A stretch of DNA of 23,516 bases from Campylobacterota bacterium (GTDB lineage Bacteria; Campylobacterota; Campylobacteria; Campylobacterales; Sulfurovaceae), in contig QMKT01000002.1 of assembly GCA_003646505.1 (NCBI GenBank), positions 1 to 23,516 of the forward strand, read 5' to 3'. Positions 8,714 to 15,706 of this stretch are shown piece by piece. The notes under the pieces were generated by a model. The model searched no databases and was not told where the DNA came from. It saw only the letters and a program-made list of their open reading frames with translations. Numbering within the stretch: the first letter of the stretch is position 1; the number at the start of each line of letters is the position of its first letter. Both the position numbers and the translations under genes were made by a program.

Positions 8714-8815
8714 CTACTTTTCATCATCCGAACGAGACTCAATAATCAAAAATCCTATACCAATAATAGCAACAACAATAATAAATCCTAACATAACCAA
8801 ATCAAGTGTACCCAT
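8714..8815 (-). CDS. Small single-pass membrane protein (33 residues), coupled to rlmN
   Basis: Unrecognised family. The minus-strand frame from ATG (complement of 8813-8815) to TAG encodes 33 residues: a short N-terminus (MGTLDLVM), a hydrophobic helix of about 20 residues (LGFIIVVAIIGIGFLII), then a charged tail (ESRSDDEK). This predicts one transmembrane segment with an acidic end. The last base of the rlmN TAA is the first base of this ATG (TAATG), and an AGAAGGAGAAG ribosome-binding site lies at the correct spacing inside the end of rlmN. Translation is therefore probably coupled to rlmN. The strong ribosome-binding site, the start/stop overlap and the clean helix make it a believable gene despite its size. 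Function unknown. Confidence 0.75.
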   Translation of the reverse strand: MGTLDLVMLGFIIVVAIIGIGFLIIESRSDDEK

Positions 8816-9894
8816 TATACTTCTCCTTCTAATTCTTGTTCACGAAGCTGACCACATGCAGCCGAGATATCTAATCCTTTAGATTCACGAATTGTACAAT
8901 GCAGGCCATGTGTTGTTAAGTACTCTTGAAATTTTTTCATGTCTTCTGTCGAAGGTCTTTTGAATTCTGTACCACCATAAGGATTAAAATAGATCAAGTT
9001 TACTTTTGCTTTAATACCGTCAAGCAAGGAAAGTAATTTCTTTGCTGCGGAGAGATCATCATTGATATCTTTGATAACAAGATACTCGAACATGACCCTC
9101 TTTCTATCATTGACAGGAAAGTTTTTTACAGCCGTAATAATAGAAGCAATATTGTATGCTTTGTTAATAGGCATCAACTGTTGTCGCAATTCATCATCTA
9201 CCGCATGGAGTGAGATAGCCAAGTTAATACCCAGCTCCATCTTTCCTAGTTTCTCAATCTTAGAGCTTAGTCCAGAAGTTGAGATAGTTTGTCTGTGTGT
9301 TGCTATTGCCATACCTTCTTCATCTGCAAATATCTTGACAGACTTTGCCACTTCAGGCAGGTTGTCAAGTGGCTCACCCATACCCATATATACAAGATTG
9401 ACACGGCGGTTGGCAGCAATGTCATTGTCCTTCTTTATCAAACGTACCTGTTCAACGATCTCACCCGCAGTAAGGTTTCGCATGAAACCACCCTTTGCAG
9501 TCAAACAAAAAGCACATCCTACCTTGCACCCTACTTGAGAAGAGATACAGACTGTATAACGCTCCTGATGCTTTACGGAACCATCTTTATGGTACTCCTT
9601 ATCACGCATAAGAAGTAGTACAGCTTCCACAGTATGTTTATCATGAAGTTCATACAGATATTTACGGCTGCCGTCTTTAGAGTTTTGTACCATCACTTGC
9701 TTTAAAGGTGCAACAGTATATTCTAGCTCTAGCTTTTCTCTCATCTCTTTTGGAAGATTTTTCATTGTAGCAAATGAGTCTGCATACTTATGATAGATCC
9801 AATGATATATCTGCTTTGCCCGAAAGCTTGGCTTGATGAGTTCACCTAATTCTTCTTTTGTTAGGTCTTGTATTATTTTCTTAGGACTCGACAT
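8815..9894 (-). CDS. rlmN: 23S rRNA (A2503-C2)/tRNA (A37-C2) methyltransferase RlmN
   Basis: 359 residues, normal for the family. RlmN is a radical-SAM enzyme that methylates C2 of adenosine 2503 in 23S rRNA and A37 in some tRNAs. The [4Fe-4S]/SAM motif CxxxCxxC is at Cys123, Cys127 and Cys130 ([11 protein letters not shown]). GMGEPLDN is the SAM-binding GGE-type segment. The C-terminal ISAACGQL contains the methyl-carrying Cys347, and Glu90 (TVEAVLL) matches the conserved active-site acid. The ATG is preceded by GAGAGG. It follows the PNP-family gene on the minus strand at a 22-base gap, and its stop overlaps the start of the small membrane protein gene. Confidence 0.96.
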   Translation of the reverse strand: MSSPKKIIQDLTKEELGELIKPSFRAKQIYHWIYHKYADSFATMKNLPKEMREKLELEYTVAPLKQVMVQNSKDGSRKYLYELHDKHTVEAVLLLMRDKEYHKDGSVKHQERYTVCISSQVGCKVGCAFCLTAKGGFMRNLTAGEIVEQVRLIKKDNDIAANRRVNLVYMGMGEPLDNLPEVAKSVKIFADEEGMAIATHRQTISTSGLSSKIEKLGKMELGINLAISLHAVDDELRQQLMPINKAYNIASIITAVKNFPVNDRKRVMFEYLVIKDINDDLSAAKKLLSLLDGIKAKVNLIYFNPYGGTEFKRPSTEDMKKFQEYLTTHGLHCTIRESKGLDISAACGQLREQELEGEV

Positions 9895-9916
9895 TTAATG
9901 CCTCTCTTGTATTCAT

Positions 9917-10441
9917 TTATTTACTTTCTTTAATATACTTCGTTAGTCTAATCATCGCTTCTTTATGATTATCAATAAAATCTTTATGTGCATTTTCATC
10001 ACAATAATTTGTCACTATAAAAGCACCTGCGACAGGAATACGAAATGACTTTGCCACTTTAAGTACAGCATAATATTCCATATTTTCCAAATGAATATTC
10101 TTGTTAAGATACGCTTTGGCAACCTCTTTTTCCGTCGTAATATAATTCGAAGAGTTCACAATAGTTTCACGTGAAACATCTTCTGCAGTACTCACCATAT
10201 TGTCAATGGGGGTATACGCTCCTGCATTAAAAAAGCTGTTTTCAATATTGGCAGCAGTTTTAGACTCTACAATATCAAAGATTTTTTTCTCACCATACGA
10301 GCCTGCAGTTCCCACAAAAAATAAAAACTTTGGTTTTTCAGACATACATAATTTTGTTAGATTGATCGCAACATCTGTCATGCCAATACCCACAGGTAAA
10401 GCAAAATTAAACTGTTCACTCTCTCCGGCACAGATAAACAT
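9917..10441 (-). CDS. Short PNP/MTA-SAH nucleosidase superfamily protein
   Basis: 174 residues. Motifs of the purine nucleoside phosphorylase/MTAN fold are visible: VGTAGSYG (43-50, the phosphate/ribose-binding GtAG loop), ENMEYYAVLKVAK (119-131, the 'EMEg.a' ribose-binding helix) and TNYCDENAH (144-152, containing the base-binding Asp). The likely reaction is cleavage or phosphorolysis of a purine nucleoside, but substrate is open. It is about 50-60 residues shorter than typical MTAN or DeoD proteins. The start is good: the ATG directly follows the hisF TAA with no gap, and GAGG in the last hisF codons serves as ribosome-binding site, so translation is probably coupled. A parS-type palindrome lies in the gene at the codons for DVSRET. 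Confidence 0.75.
   Translation of the reverse strand: MFICAGESEQFNFALPVGIGMTDVAINLTKLCMSEKPKFLFFVGTAGSYGEKKIFDIVESKTAANIENSFFNAGAYTPIDNMVSTAEDVSRETIVNSSNYITTEKEVAKAYLNKNIHLENMEYYAVLKVAKSFRIPVAGAFIVTNYCDENAHKDFIDNHKEAMIRLTKYIKESK
10163..10178. other. parS: parS site, one mismatch at the outer base, inside the PNP-family gene
   Basis: AGTTTCACGTGAAACA contains the perfect 14-bp core GTTTCACGTGAAAC (10164-10177) and differs from consensus only in the first base. It is inside a minus-strand gene and uses a different codon frame from the site at 8314. Confidence 0.85.
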
Positions 10442-11206
10442 TTATAACCTCACAGGAATATTTTTTTCCCTAAGATAGCTTTTTAATTCCATAATGTCAA
10501 TCTCTTTAAAGTGGAAGATTGATGCTGCCAATGCTGCATCTGCATTGCCAAGAGTAAATGCTTCTTCCATGTGTTTCATAGTTCCTGCTCCGCCAGAGGC
10601 GATAACAGGTATATTGACAAGTTCACCTATCTTCTTATTTAGACTATTATCAAAGCCGGCTTTTGTACCATCTGCATCCATTGAAGTAACAAGTAATTCT
10701 CCTGCCCCTCTATCGTACGCTTCTTTTGCCCACTCTAATGCATCCATCCCTGTGTCATTTCTTCCGCCATGTGTAAAAATATTCCATTTGTTTGAGGCAA
10801 CCTGTTTCGCATCTATGGCCACAACAATACACTGAGAGCCAAAACGTTTGGCTCCCTCTTCTATGAAGTCAGGTCTTTTAATCGCTGCAGAGTTAATACT
10901 CACTTTGTCACATCCAACGTTCAATAAGTTATAAATATCAGAAAGTTCACGAATACCTCCGCCAACAGTCAAAGGAATAAATACTTCTTTCGCCACCTGT
11001 CTGACCACATCCACTATGGTGTCGCGTCCTTCATGTGTTGCACCAATGTCAAGAAAAGTGATCTCATCAGCACCTTCTTCATTATAACGATATGCTACTT
11101 CAACAGGATCTCCTGCATCACGCAAGCCAACAAAATTCACACCCTTAACAACGCGTCCATTGTCTACATCTAAACAAGGTATAATACGTTTAGCAAAATA
11201 ATCCAT
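10442..11206 (-). CDS. hisF: Imidazole glycerol phosphate synthase cyclase subunit HisF
   Basis: 254 residues, full length. HisF uses ammonia from HisH and converts PRFAR to imidazole glycerol phosphate and AICAR in histidine synthesis. The (beta-alpha)8 barrel signature is clear: [16 protein letters not shown] with catalytic Asp13, and VVAIDAK with the second catalytic Asp132. [11 protein letters not shown] and [17 protein letters not shown] are the phosphate-binding loops. GGAG lies 8 bases before the ATG. No other his gene is nearby, in line with scattered his genes in this phylum. Its product AICAR connects to purine synthesis, where PurB (6237-7565) acts. It is the first gene of a minus-strand group hisF, PNP-family gene, rlmN, small membrane protein. 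Confidence 0.96.
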   Translation of the reverse strand: MDYFAKRIIPCLDVDNGRVVKGVNFVGLRDAGDPVEVAYRYNEEGADEITFLDIGATHEGRDTIVDVVRQVAKEVFIPLTVGGGIRELSDIYNLLNVGCDKVSINSAAIKRPDFIEEGAKRFGSQCIVVAIDAKQVASNKWNIFTHGGRNDTGMDALEWAKEAYDRGAGELLVTSMDADGTKAGFDNSLNKKIGELVNIPVIASGGAGTMKHMEEAFTLGNADAALAASIFHFKEIDIMELKSYLREKNIPVRL

Positions 11207-11302
11207 CTGTTCTTCTCCATTTTAATTGAACTATGTCATCAATAATAAAAATATATTAATAGAATTCCGTGCCTATATAACATAGTAAGGATTTAATTAT
11301 GG

Positions 11303-11340
11303 TAGAATTATACAAAACTTATCCCAAATTGAGGATAAGT
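11303..11340 (+). promoter_or_regulatory. rsmA promoter (extended -10) with perfect inverted repeat at the expected transcript start
   Basis: TATGGTAGAAT supplies an extended -10 (TAGAAT at 11303-11308). About 9 bases downstream begins ACTTATCC (11317-11324), an 8-base spacer and the exact complement GGATAAGT (11333-11340). This repeat would sit at or just after the transcription start, as an operator or a 5' leader hairpin. One arm read on the minus strand contains TTATCCTCA, one base from the E. coli-type DnaA box. Confidence 0.5.
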
Positions 11341-11365
11341 ATAGAGTATAAAGGTAGATTGTAGT

Positions 11366-12223
11366 ATGATTATTGATAATTTAGCCGAATTTGCATCTAA
11401 GAAATTTGGTCAGAATTTTTTGAAGAATGATATTTATCTTCACAAGATCATCCAAGCGATGCCCAATGACGATTTAAAAGTCGCAGAAATTGGACCTGGC
11501 TTAGGTGATTTAACCAAAGAACTTGTAAAAGTTCGTAATGTCACAGCATTTGAGGTTGATAAAAGATTATGTGAGCATCTCACATCTGAATTTGAAGAAT
11601 CCATCCACAAAGGAAACTTCGAGTTACGATGCGGCGATGTGCTTGAGCGTTGGGAGTCAGGAAGCCTACTGGATGAACCTTATCATTTAGTAGCCAACTT
11701 GCCCTATTATATCGCGACCAATATTATATTAAAAGCATTTAAAGATGAACAGTGCCAGTCTATTTTGGTAATGGTTCAAAAAGAAGTTGCCGTTAAATTT
11801 GCTGCAAACGTCAAACAAAAAGAGTTTTCTGCTCTTTCTGTGCTTGCTGCATCTGTAGGTAAAGCGACACTCTGTTTCGAGGTTGAGCCCGAAGCATTTG
11901 TCCCCGCACCAAACGTCACTTCTGCCGTGCTTTTAATAGAAAAAAATAAGTCACGAGATGACGAGAAGTTTGAAGCGTTCTTAAAGATCGCATTTGCCCA
12001 ACCGCGCAAAAAACTTTCTAAAAATCTTGTCACTGTTTTTTCAAAAGATATTGTCAATAAAACTTTTATCAAGCTAGAACTTGATTCTAACTTACGACCC
12101 CATGAAGCTGAGACATCTATTTATCATCACATATATAATGAATTAAAGGATACTTTAGATGGACAACAACCCACAAAACAACGAAAAATCTCAAAATCAA
12201 GAGAAAAAAACGCAAAACAGTAA
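11366..12223 (+). CDS. rsmA: 16S rRNA (A1518/A1519-N6,N6)-dimethyltransferase RsmA (KsgA)
   Basis: 285 residues. RsmA dimethylates two adjacent adenosines near the 3' end of 16S rRNA late in 30S assembly. The N-terminal KKFGQNFLK (12-20) is the family opening. AEIGPGLGDLTKEL (40-53) is SAM motif I, AFEVDKRL (61-68) binds the SAM ribose, and NLPYYIATNI (111-120) is the NLPY catalytic motif. The C-terminal part carries the usual helical domain, then a basic, polar tail of about 25 residues. That tail is encoded where the gene overlaps rnj by 65 bases in another frame, so its sequence is constrained twice. AAAGG lies about 12 bases upstream of the ATG. The rsmA-rnj overlap has a counterpart in Helicobacter pylori. 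Confidence 0.95.
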   Translation: MIIDNLAEFASKKFGQNFLKNDIYLHKIIQAMPNDDLKVAEIGPGLGDLTKELVKVRNVTAFEVDKRLCEHLTSEFEESIHKGNFELRCGDVLERWESGSLLDEPYHLVANLPYYIATNIILKAFKDEQCQSILVMVQKEVAVKFAANVKQKEFSALSVLAASVGKATLCFEVEPEAFVPAPNVTSAVLLIEKNKSRDDEKFEAFLKIAFAQPRKKLSKNLVTVFSKDIVNKTFIKLELDSNLRPHEAETSIYHHIYNELKDTLDGQQPTKQRKISKSREKNAKQ

Positions 12224-14345
12224 TACACCAAGAGAGAGAAGACCTAACCCACATAGACAAAATAACAATGGTCAAAACAGAGCAGAAGGACAAGAGGGGA
12301 ACAACAATCGTCCCAACCCTAATGCCAATAGAAAACCAAATCCTAACAAAAAACCAAATCCTAATAGAGACGTAAATGGTAATGTTCAGGATAAAGAAGC
12401 ACCAGACGGGAACAGAAAGCCTAACCCTAATAATAGAAACAATAATCAAAACCGTCAAGGTGGTGGAAACAAAAATAATAACAATAACCAACCTAATCCT
12501 AAACAAGGTAATAAACCCGGGAATAAGCCGAACAATCAAAACCGTCAAGGCGGCGGGAACAAAAACAAAGGTCGAAGAAAAAATGTTACCACTGTAAATG
12601 ACACAATGAGAGCATCTATCGAAGAGAATGCTCGCGTAAAAGACGCTACCATGAACCCATGGAAACAAATCGATATGTCTTCCAAAGGAAAGATCCGATT
12701 CACGCCACTGGGTGGTCTTGGTGAGATCGGTGGGAATATGGCTGTACTTGAAACAGAGACAACCGCTATCATTATCGATGTAGGGATGTCTTTCCCTGAT
12801 GAGACAATGCATGGTGTTGATATTTTAGTTCCTGATTTCTCTTACTTGCATACACTCAAAGAGACCAAAGATGTCTATATTATCATCACACACGGTCATG
12901 AAGACCACATTGGTGCAATGCCTTACTTGTTTAAAGAATTACAATTCCCTATTTATGCAACACCTCTTGCACTTGCTATGATAGAAAATAAATTTAATGA
13001 ACATGGACTTTCACAACACACAAATAAATTTAACTTTGTCACACTGAGAAAGCAGTATCAGCTCGGTGACCTACAGATAGAATGGCTACATAACACTCAC
13101 TCTATTATTGATGCATGTTCACTTGCTATAGAAACACCTGCAGGGACTATCATTCACACGGCAGACTTTAAAATAGACCATACACCTGTAGATAACTATA
13201 CTATGGATCTACATCGTTATGCTTACTATGGTGCCAAAGGGGTACTTTGTCTTTTCTCTGACTCAACAAATTCACATAACCCTGGATTTACCAAAAGTGA
13301 AAAAGTAGTAGGAAAAACATTTGATGTACTCTTTGACCTTGCAAAAGGAAGAGTGATCATGTCAACCTTTTCATCCAATGTACACCGTATCTTCCAAGCT
13401 ATGGAACGTGCAGTCAAACATGGCAGAAAGATCTGTGTTATAGGACGTTCTATGGAGCGGAATATTGAGACAAATAGGGCGTTAGGCTTTGTAGACATTC
13501 CTGACAAAAACTTTATTGAAGTACATGAAGTACCAAAATATTCTGACAATGAAGTACTCATCGTCACAACTGGTTCACAAGGTGAAACCATGGCTGCATT
13601 GAACCGTATGGCCACAGATGAACACAGACACATTAAACTAAAACCATCAGATACGGTTATCATCTCTGCTTCTGCTATCCCAGGGAATGAAGCTTCTGTT
13701 TCTGGGCTAATGAACAAACTGGTCAAAGCAGGGGTCACTGTTCGTTATAAAGAGTTTGGAGACATTCATGTTTCAGGACACGCAGCACAAGAAGAGCAAA
13801 AACTGATCTTAAGACTCGTTCAGCCTAAGTTCTTTCTGCCAGTTCACGGTGAATATAATCACATTGCCAAACATGCTAAAACAGCTGCTGACTGTGGCGT
13901 GGATGAAAGAAATATCTTACTAATGTCTGATGGAGATCAGGTAGAGATCACAACGAAGTATCTTAAGAAAGTAAAAACAGTTAAAAGTGGTAAAACATAC
14001 ATTGACAACCAAAACAATATGACCATAGAGAATGATGTCGTACTTGACAGACAAAAGCTTGCGGAAGATGGTATTGTGAATGTAGTGGCACAAATTTCAC
14101 AAAGTAACCAAAAAGTGGTTGGTAAACCTGTGGTCACTTCTCATGGTCTTGTTCCAGATAAAGATGATAAGAAATTTGCAAAAGAGATAGAAGTGCTCCT
14201 TGAGACAATGCTTCTTAACATGAAACCTGAAGCACTCAAAAACCACAAAGATATTGAAAATGATATACGTTCAGTCGTGAGAAAACATGTTGTTCGTACA
14301 AAAAAGAGATATCCGCTTATCATCCCTACTATCTTCATCATATAA
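12159..14345 (+). CDS. rnj: Ribonuclease J with long asparagine-rich N-terminal extension
   Basis: 728 residues. RNase J is a metallo-beta-lactamase/beta-CASP nuclease with endo- and 5'-exonuclease activity, and the main RNA-decay enzyme of Helicobacter and Campylobacter. Residues 1-140 are low-complexity (Asn, Pro, Lys, Arg, Gln, Gly), probably disordered and cationic. The catalytic domain begins near 178 (KIRFTPLGGLGEIGGNM). The metal motif THGHEDH is at 244-250; HTADFKIDHTP and FSDSTNSHNPGFTKSE follow. LPVHGEYNHIAKHA belongs to the C-terminal part of the beta-lactamase core, and the end (RYPLIIPTIFII) matches the family. The start is fixed by AAAGGA about 9 bases upstream of ATG 12159, inside rsmA. 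In H. pylori RNase J the comparable extension is also present and the enzyme works with the helicase RhpA. Confidence 0.95.
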   Translation: MDNNPQNNEKSQNQEKKTQNSNTPRERRPNPHRQNNNGQNRAEGQEGNNNRPNPNANRKPNPNKKPNPNRDVNGNVQDKEAPDGNRKPNPNNRNNNQNRQGGGNKNNNNNQPNPKQGNKPGNKPNNQNRQGGGNKNKGRRKNVTTVNDTMRASIEENARVKDATMNPWKQIDMSSKGKIRFTPLGGLGEIGGNMAVLETETTAIIIDVGMSFPDETMHGVDILVPDFSYLHTLKETKDVYIIITHGHEDHIGAMPYLFKELQFPIYATPLALAMIENKFNEHGLSQHTNKFNFVTLRKQYQLGDLQIEWLHNTHSIIDACSLAIETPAGTIIHTADFKIDHTPVDNYTMDLHRYAYYGAKGVLCLFSDSTNSHNPGFTKSEKVVGKTFDVLFDLAKGRVIMSTFSSNVHRIFQAMERAVKHGRKICVIGRSMERNIETNRALGFVDIPDKNFIEVHEVPKYSDNEVLIVTTGSQGETMAALNRMATDEHRHIKLKPSDTVIISASAIPGNEASVSGLMNKLVKAGVTVRYKEFGDIHVSGHAAQEEQKLILRLVQPKFFLPVHGEYNHIAKHAKTAADCGVDERNILLMSDGDQVEITTKYLKKVKTVKSGKTYIDNQNNMTIENDVVLDRQKLAEDGIVNVVAQISQSNQKVVGKPVVTSHGLVPDKDDKKFAKEIEVLLETMLLNMKPEALKNHKDIENDIRSVVRKHVVRTKKRYPLIIPTIFII
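12441..12565 (+). repeat. Duplicated 35-base segment in the RNase J N-terminal region
   Basis: Bases 12441-12475 and 12531-12565 are near-identical and in the same frame. Each encodes NNQNRQGGGNK. Differences are mostly third-position (GGT GGT GGA against GGC GGC GGG), so the peptide is kept while the DNA has drifted. Shorter NPN(R/K)KPNPN units recur at about 12310-12370 and 12415-12430. Confidence 0.75.
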
Positions 14346-14374
14346 ATAATTTCTGCCTTTGGGCAGCAATTATT
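14345..14374 (+). terminator. Hairpin at the end of rnj
   Basis: AATAATT, T, CTGCC, TTTG loop, GGCAG, C, AATTATT: 12 base pairs with one mismatch. It starts on the last base of the rnj stop codon. It lacks a following long T-tract, so it may work as an inefficient terminator or a 3'-end stabiliser. Confidence 0.6.
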
Positions 14375-14429
14375 ATCATACAAACAAATTATAATTATAA
14401 GTTTAATCTATTTATAATAAAGAAAAGGC

Positions 14430-14459
14430 TACAATTCTCTCTTTAATGCGTCAAGAAAG
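14430..14459 (+). promoter_or_regulatory. Probable promoter for the 14468-15561 pair
   Basis: A -10-like TACAAT at 14430-14435 and AAAGGGA around 14456-14462, about 6 bases before the ATG. No clear -35. Placed just after the rnj hairpin, so a new transcript likely starts here. Confidence 0.45.
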
Positions 14460-14467
14460 GGAACACT

Positions 14468-15016
14468 ATGAAAAAATCCATCTTAGCACTTTTAGTGCTT
14501 TTGTTTTTACTTATAATTACATGCGTCTATCAAAAAACGGACGTTCTTCATGCAAAATATAATGACAGCCCTCCAAATACTATGACAGCAATTGCCGCTA
14601 CACCTCTTCCTGCGATAAAAAAAGAGACCACGGAAGTAAAGCTAGAAGAAAAAACAACCATAGAAAAAGAGATAAAAATTGCAAAGAGTGAAACAGAAAT
14701 TCTGCAAACACCTGTGATCAAACAAGAAACATTCGTTGCAACTCCACCTGCTCCTGCTAAGCAAAAAGATATCGAAGAAATTGATACTCTAATGCAAGCA
14801 TTAAAAGACAGAGAAGTTGCATTCAAAAATAGAGATAAATTTGAATTACACCTACAGCAACTCATCAAGCGAGCACTAGAAAATAGATCTACTGCGATAA
14901 CCCATATGAATAAAGAAGAATTGCATCTGATTGAGGTACAAAAAGAACTCATAAACGCCAGAGACCTTACCTACAATAAGATTAATCAAACCAACAACCC
15001 AACATCAGGAGAATAA
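14468..15016 (+). CDS. Membrane-anchored coiled-coil protein of unknown function
   Basis: 182 residues; family not recognised. Residues about 4-19 (SILALLVLLFLLIITC) form one hydrophobic segment, a signal anchor or signal peptide. The Cys at 19 is preceded by IIT, not a good lipobox. Residues 25-105 are a Pro/Thr/Lys/Glu-rich, probably flexible linker. Residues 110-180 are charged and helical with heptad-like spacing (LMQALKDREVAFKNRDKFEL and onwards), likely coiled coil. Topology would place the coiled coil outside the cytoplasm if the N-terminus is inside. It ends 2 bases before the next gene, whose ribosome-binding site lies within this gene, so the two are translated together. A role at the cell envelope is inferred from the anchor only. 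Confidence 0.75.
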   Translation: MKKSILALLVLLFLLIITCVYQKTDVLHAKYNDSPPNTMTAIAATPLPAIKKETTEVKLEEKTTIEKEIKIAKSETEILQTPVIKQETFVATPPAPAKQKDIEEIDTLMQALKDREVAFKNRDKFELHLQQLIKRALENRSTAITHMNKEELHLIEVQKELINARDLTYNKINQTNNPTSGE

Positions 15017-15018
15017 TT

Positions 15019-15561
15019 ATGTTAGAAATCGCTTTAGAAATCATTATCTGTTTACTGCTCGCTACACTTATAGGTTTTGCCCTTGGTTACATTGTCGCTA
15101 AAAGTCAATCAGCAAAATCAAAACCTGTTACAAGCACCAAGACGGAGACAAAAGATAACTCGGAAGAAGAGCTAGAAGTAGTAGAACTTGCCGTAGAAGA
15201 AGAGCCTAGTCAAGAAACTTTAGTGACGGAAGAGACAACTGTATCAGATGAAGTGGAAATACCTACAGAAAATGCTATCGAGAATGCACTCGAGGCATTA
15301 GAAGAGTTGGAAGATACTAAGGCTGGCGAAATACCTGAACTCCTTTCTGAGCCACGCAATGGAGAAAAAGACAAGCTGACAAAGATTAAAGGCATCGGAC
15401 CAAAGGTAGAAGAAAAGCTCAACGATTCAGGCATATTCCATTTTGAACAGATCGCAAATTGGACAGAAGAAAATATGATATGGCTGGAAGCACATACACT
15501 CTTTGCATCACGAGTCAAAAAAGAGGCATGGGTCATAGAATCAAAAGCCTTACTCTCATAA
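15019..15561 (+). CDS. Membrane-anchored helix-hairpin-helix protein
   Basis: 180 residues. A transmembrane helix at about 4-27 (IALEIIICLLLATLIGFALG) is followed by a Lys/Ser-rich turn, a strongly acidic linker (about 45-115) and a C-terminal helix-hairpin-helix domain. The hairpin KIKGIGPKVEEKLNDSGI is at 122-139, followed by FHFEQIANWTEENMIWLEA. Such HhH domains, also seen appended to ribosomal L21 or NADH dehydrogenase subunits in bacteria, resemble DNA-binding hairpins but often have unknown partners. With Lys/Arg after the helix, the HhH domain should be cytoplasmic, so a link between membrane and nucleic acid (or a protein) is possible but unproven. AGGAG lies about 6 bases before the ATG. 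A strong hairpin follows the gene. Confidence 0.8.
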   Translation: MLEIALEIIICLLLATLIGFALGYIVAKSQSAKSKPVTSTKTETKDNSEEELEVVELAVEEEPSQETLVTEETTVSDEVEIPTENAIENALEALEELEDTKAGEIPELLSEPRNGEKDKLTKIKGIGPKVEEKLNDSGIFHFEQIANWTEENMIWLEAHTLFASRVKKEAWVIESKALLS

Positions 15562-15574
15562 CGCTTAAGCCAAG

Positions 15575-15597
15575 GAGATCACTATTTTAGTGATCTC
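15575..15597 (+). terminator. Perfect 10-bp hairpin terminator
   Basis: GAGATCACTA, TTT loop, TAGTGATCTC, followed by TCTACTTTCT. It starts 14 bases after the stop of the HhH gene and separates that pair from kdsD. Confidence 0.75.
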
Positions 15598-15671
15598 TCT
15601 ACTTTCTATACCCCCTACTGTTCCCCCAACAATTAAATACTTAAACCTATGATGGGTAATAATTAACTCTA

Positions 15672-15680
15672 TGCTATAAT
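15672..15680 (+). promoter_or_regulatory. Extended -10 promoter of the kdsD group
   Basis: TGCTATAAT within TATGCTATAAT, with a consensus TATAAT at 15675-15680, 26 bases before the kdsD ATG. No -35 match, as is usual for housekeeping promoters in this phylum. The same 11 bases recur before fic at 20556-20566. Confidence 0.7.
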
Positions 15681-15706
15681 CATACATCAAAATCTAAAGT
15701 AGACGC

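Noticed and set aside
9062..9538. 158-codon plus-strand frame opposite rlmN
   Set aside because: Antisense shadow of the conserved radical-SAM core.
12117..12812. Long minus-strand open frame (231 codons) opposite the rnj 5' part
   Set aside because: It is the mirror of the Asn/Pro-rich repeats, is implausibly Val/Ile/Phe-rich, and has no ribosome-binding site; rnj on the plus strand is certain.
13226..13738. 170-codon minus-strand frame inside rnj
   Set aside because: It lies within the conserved nuclease domain of rnj and has no family motif or ribosome-binding site.
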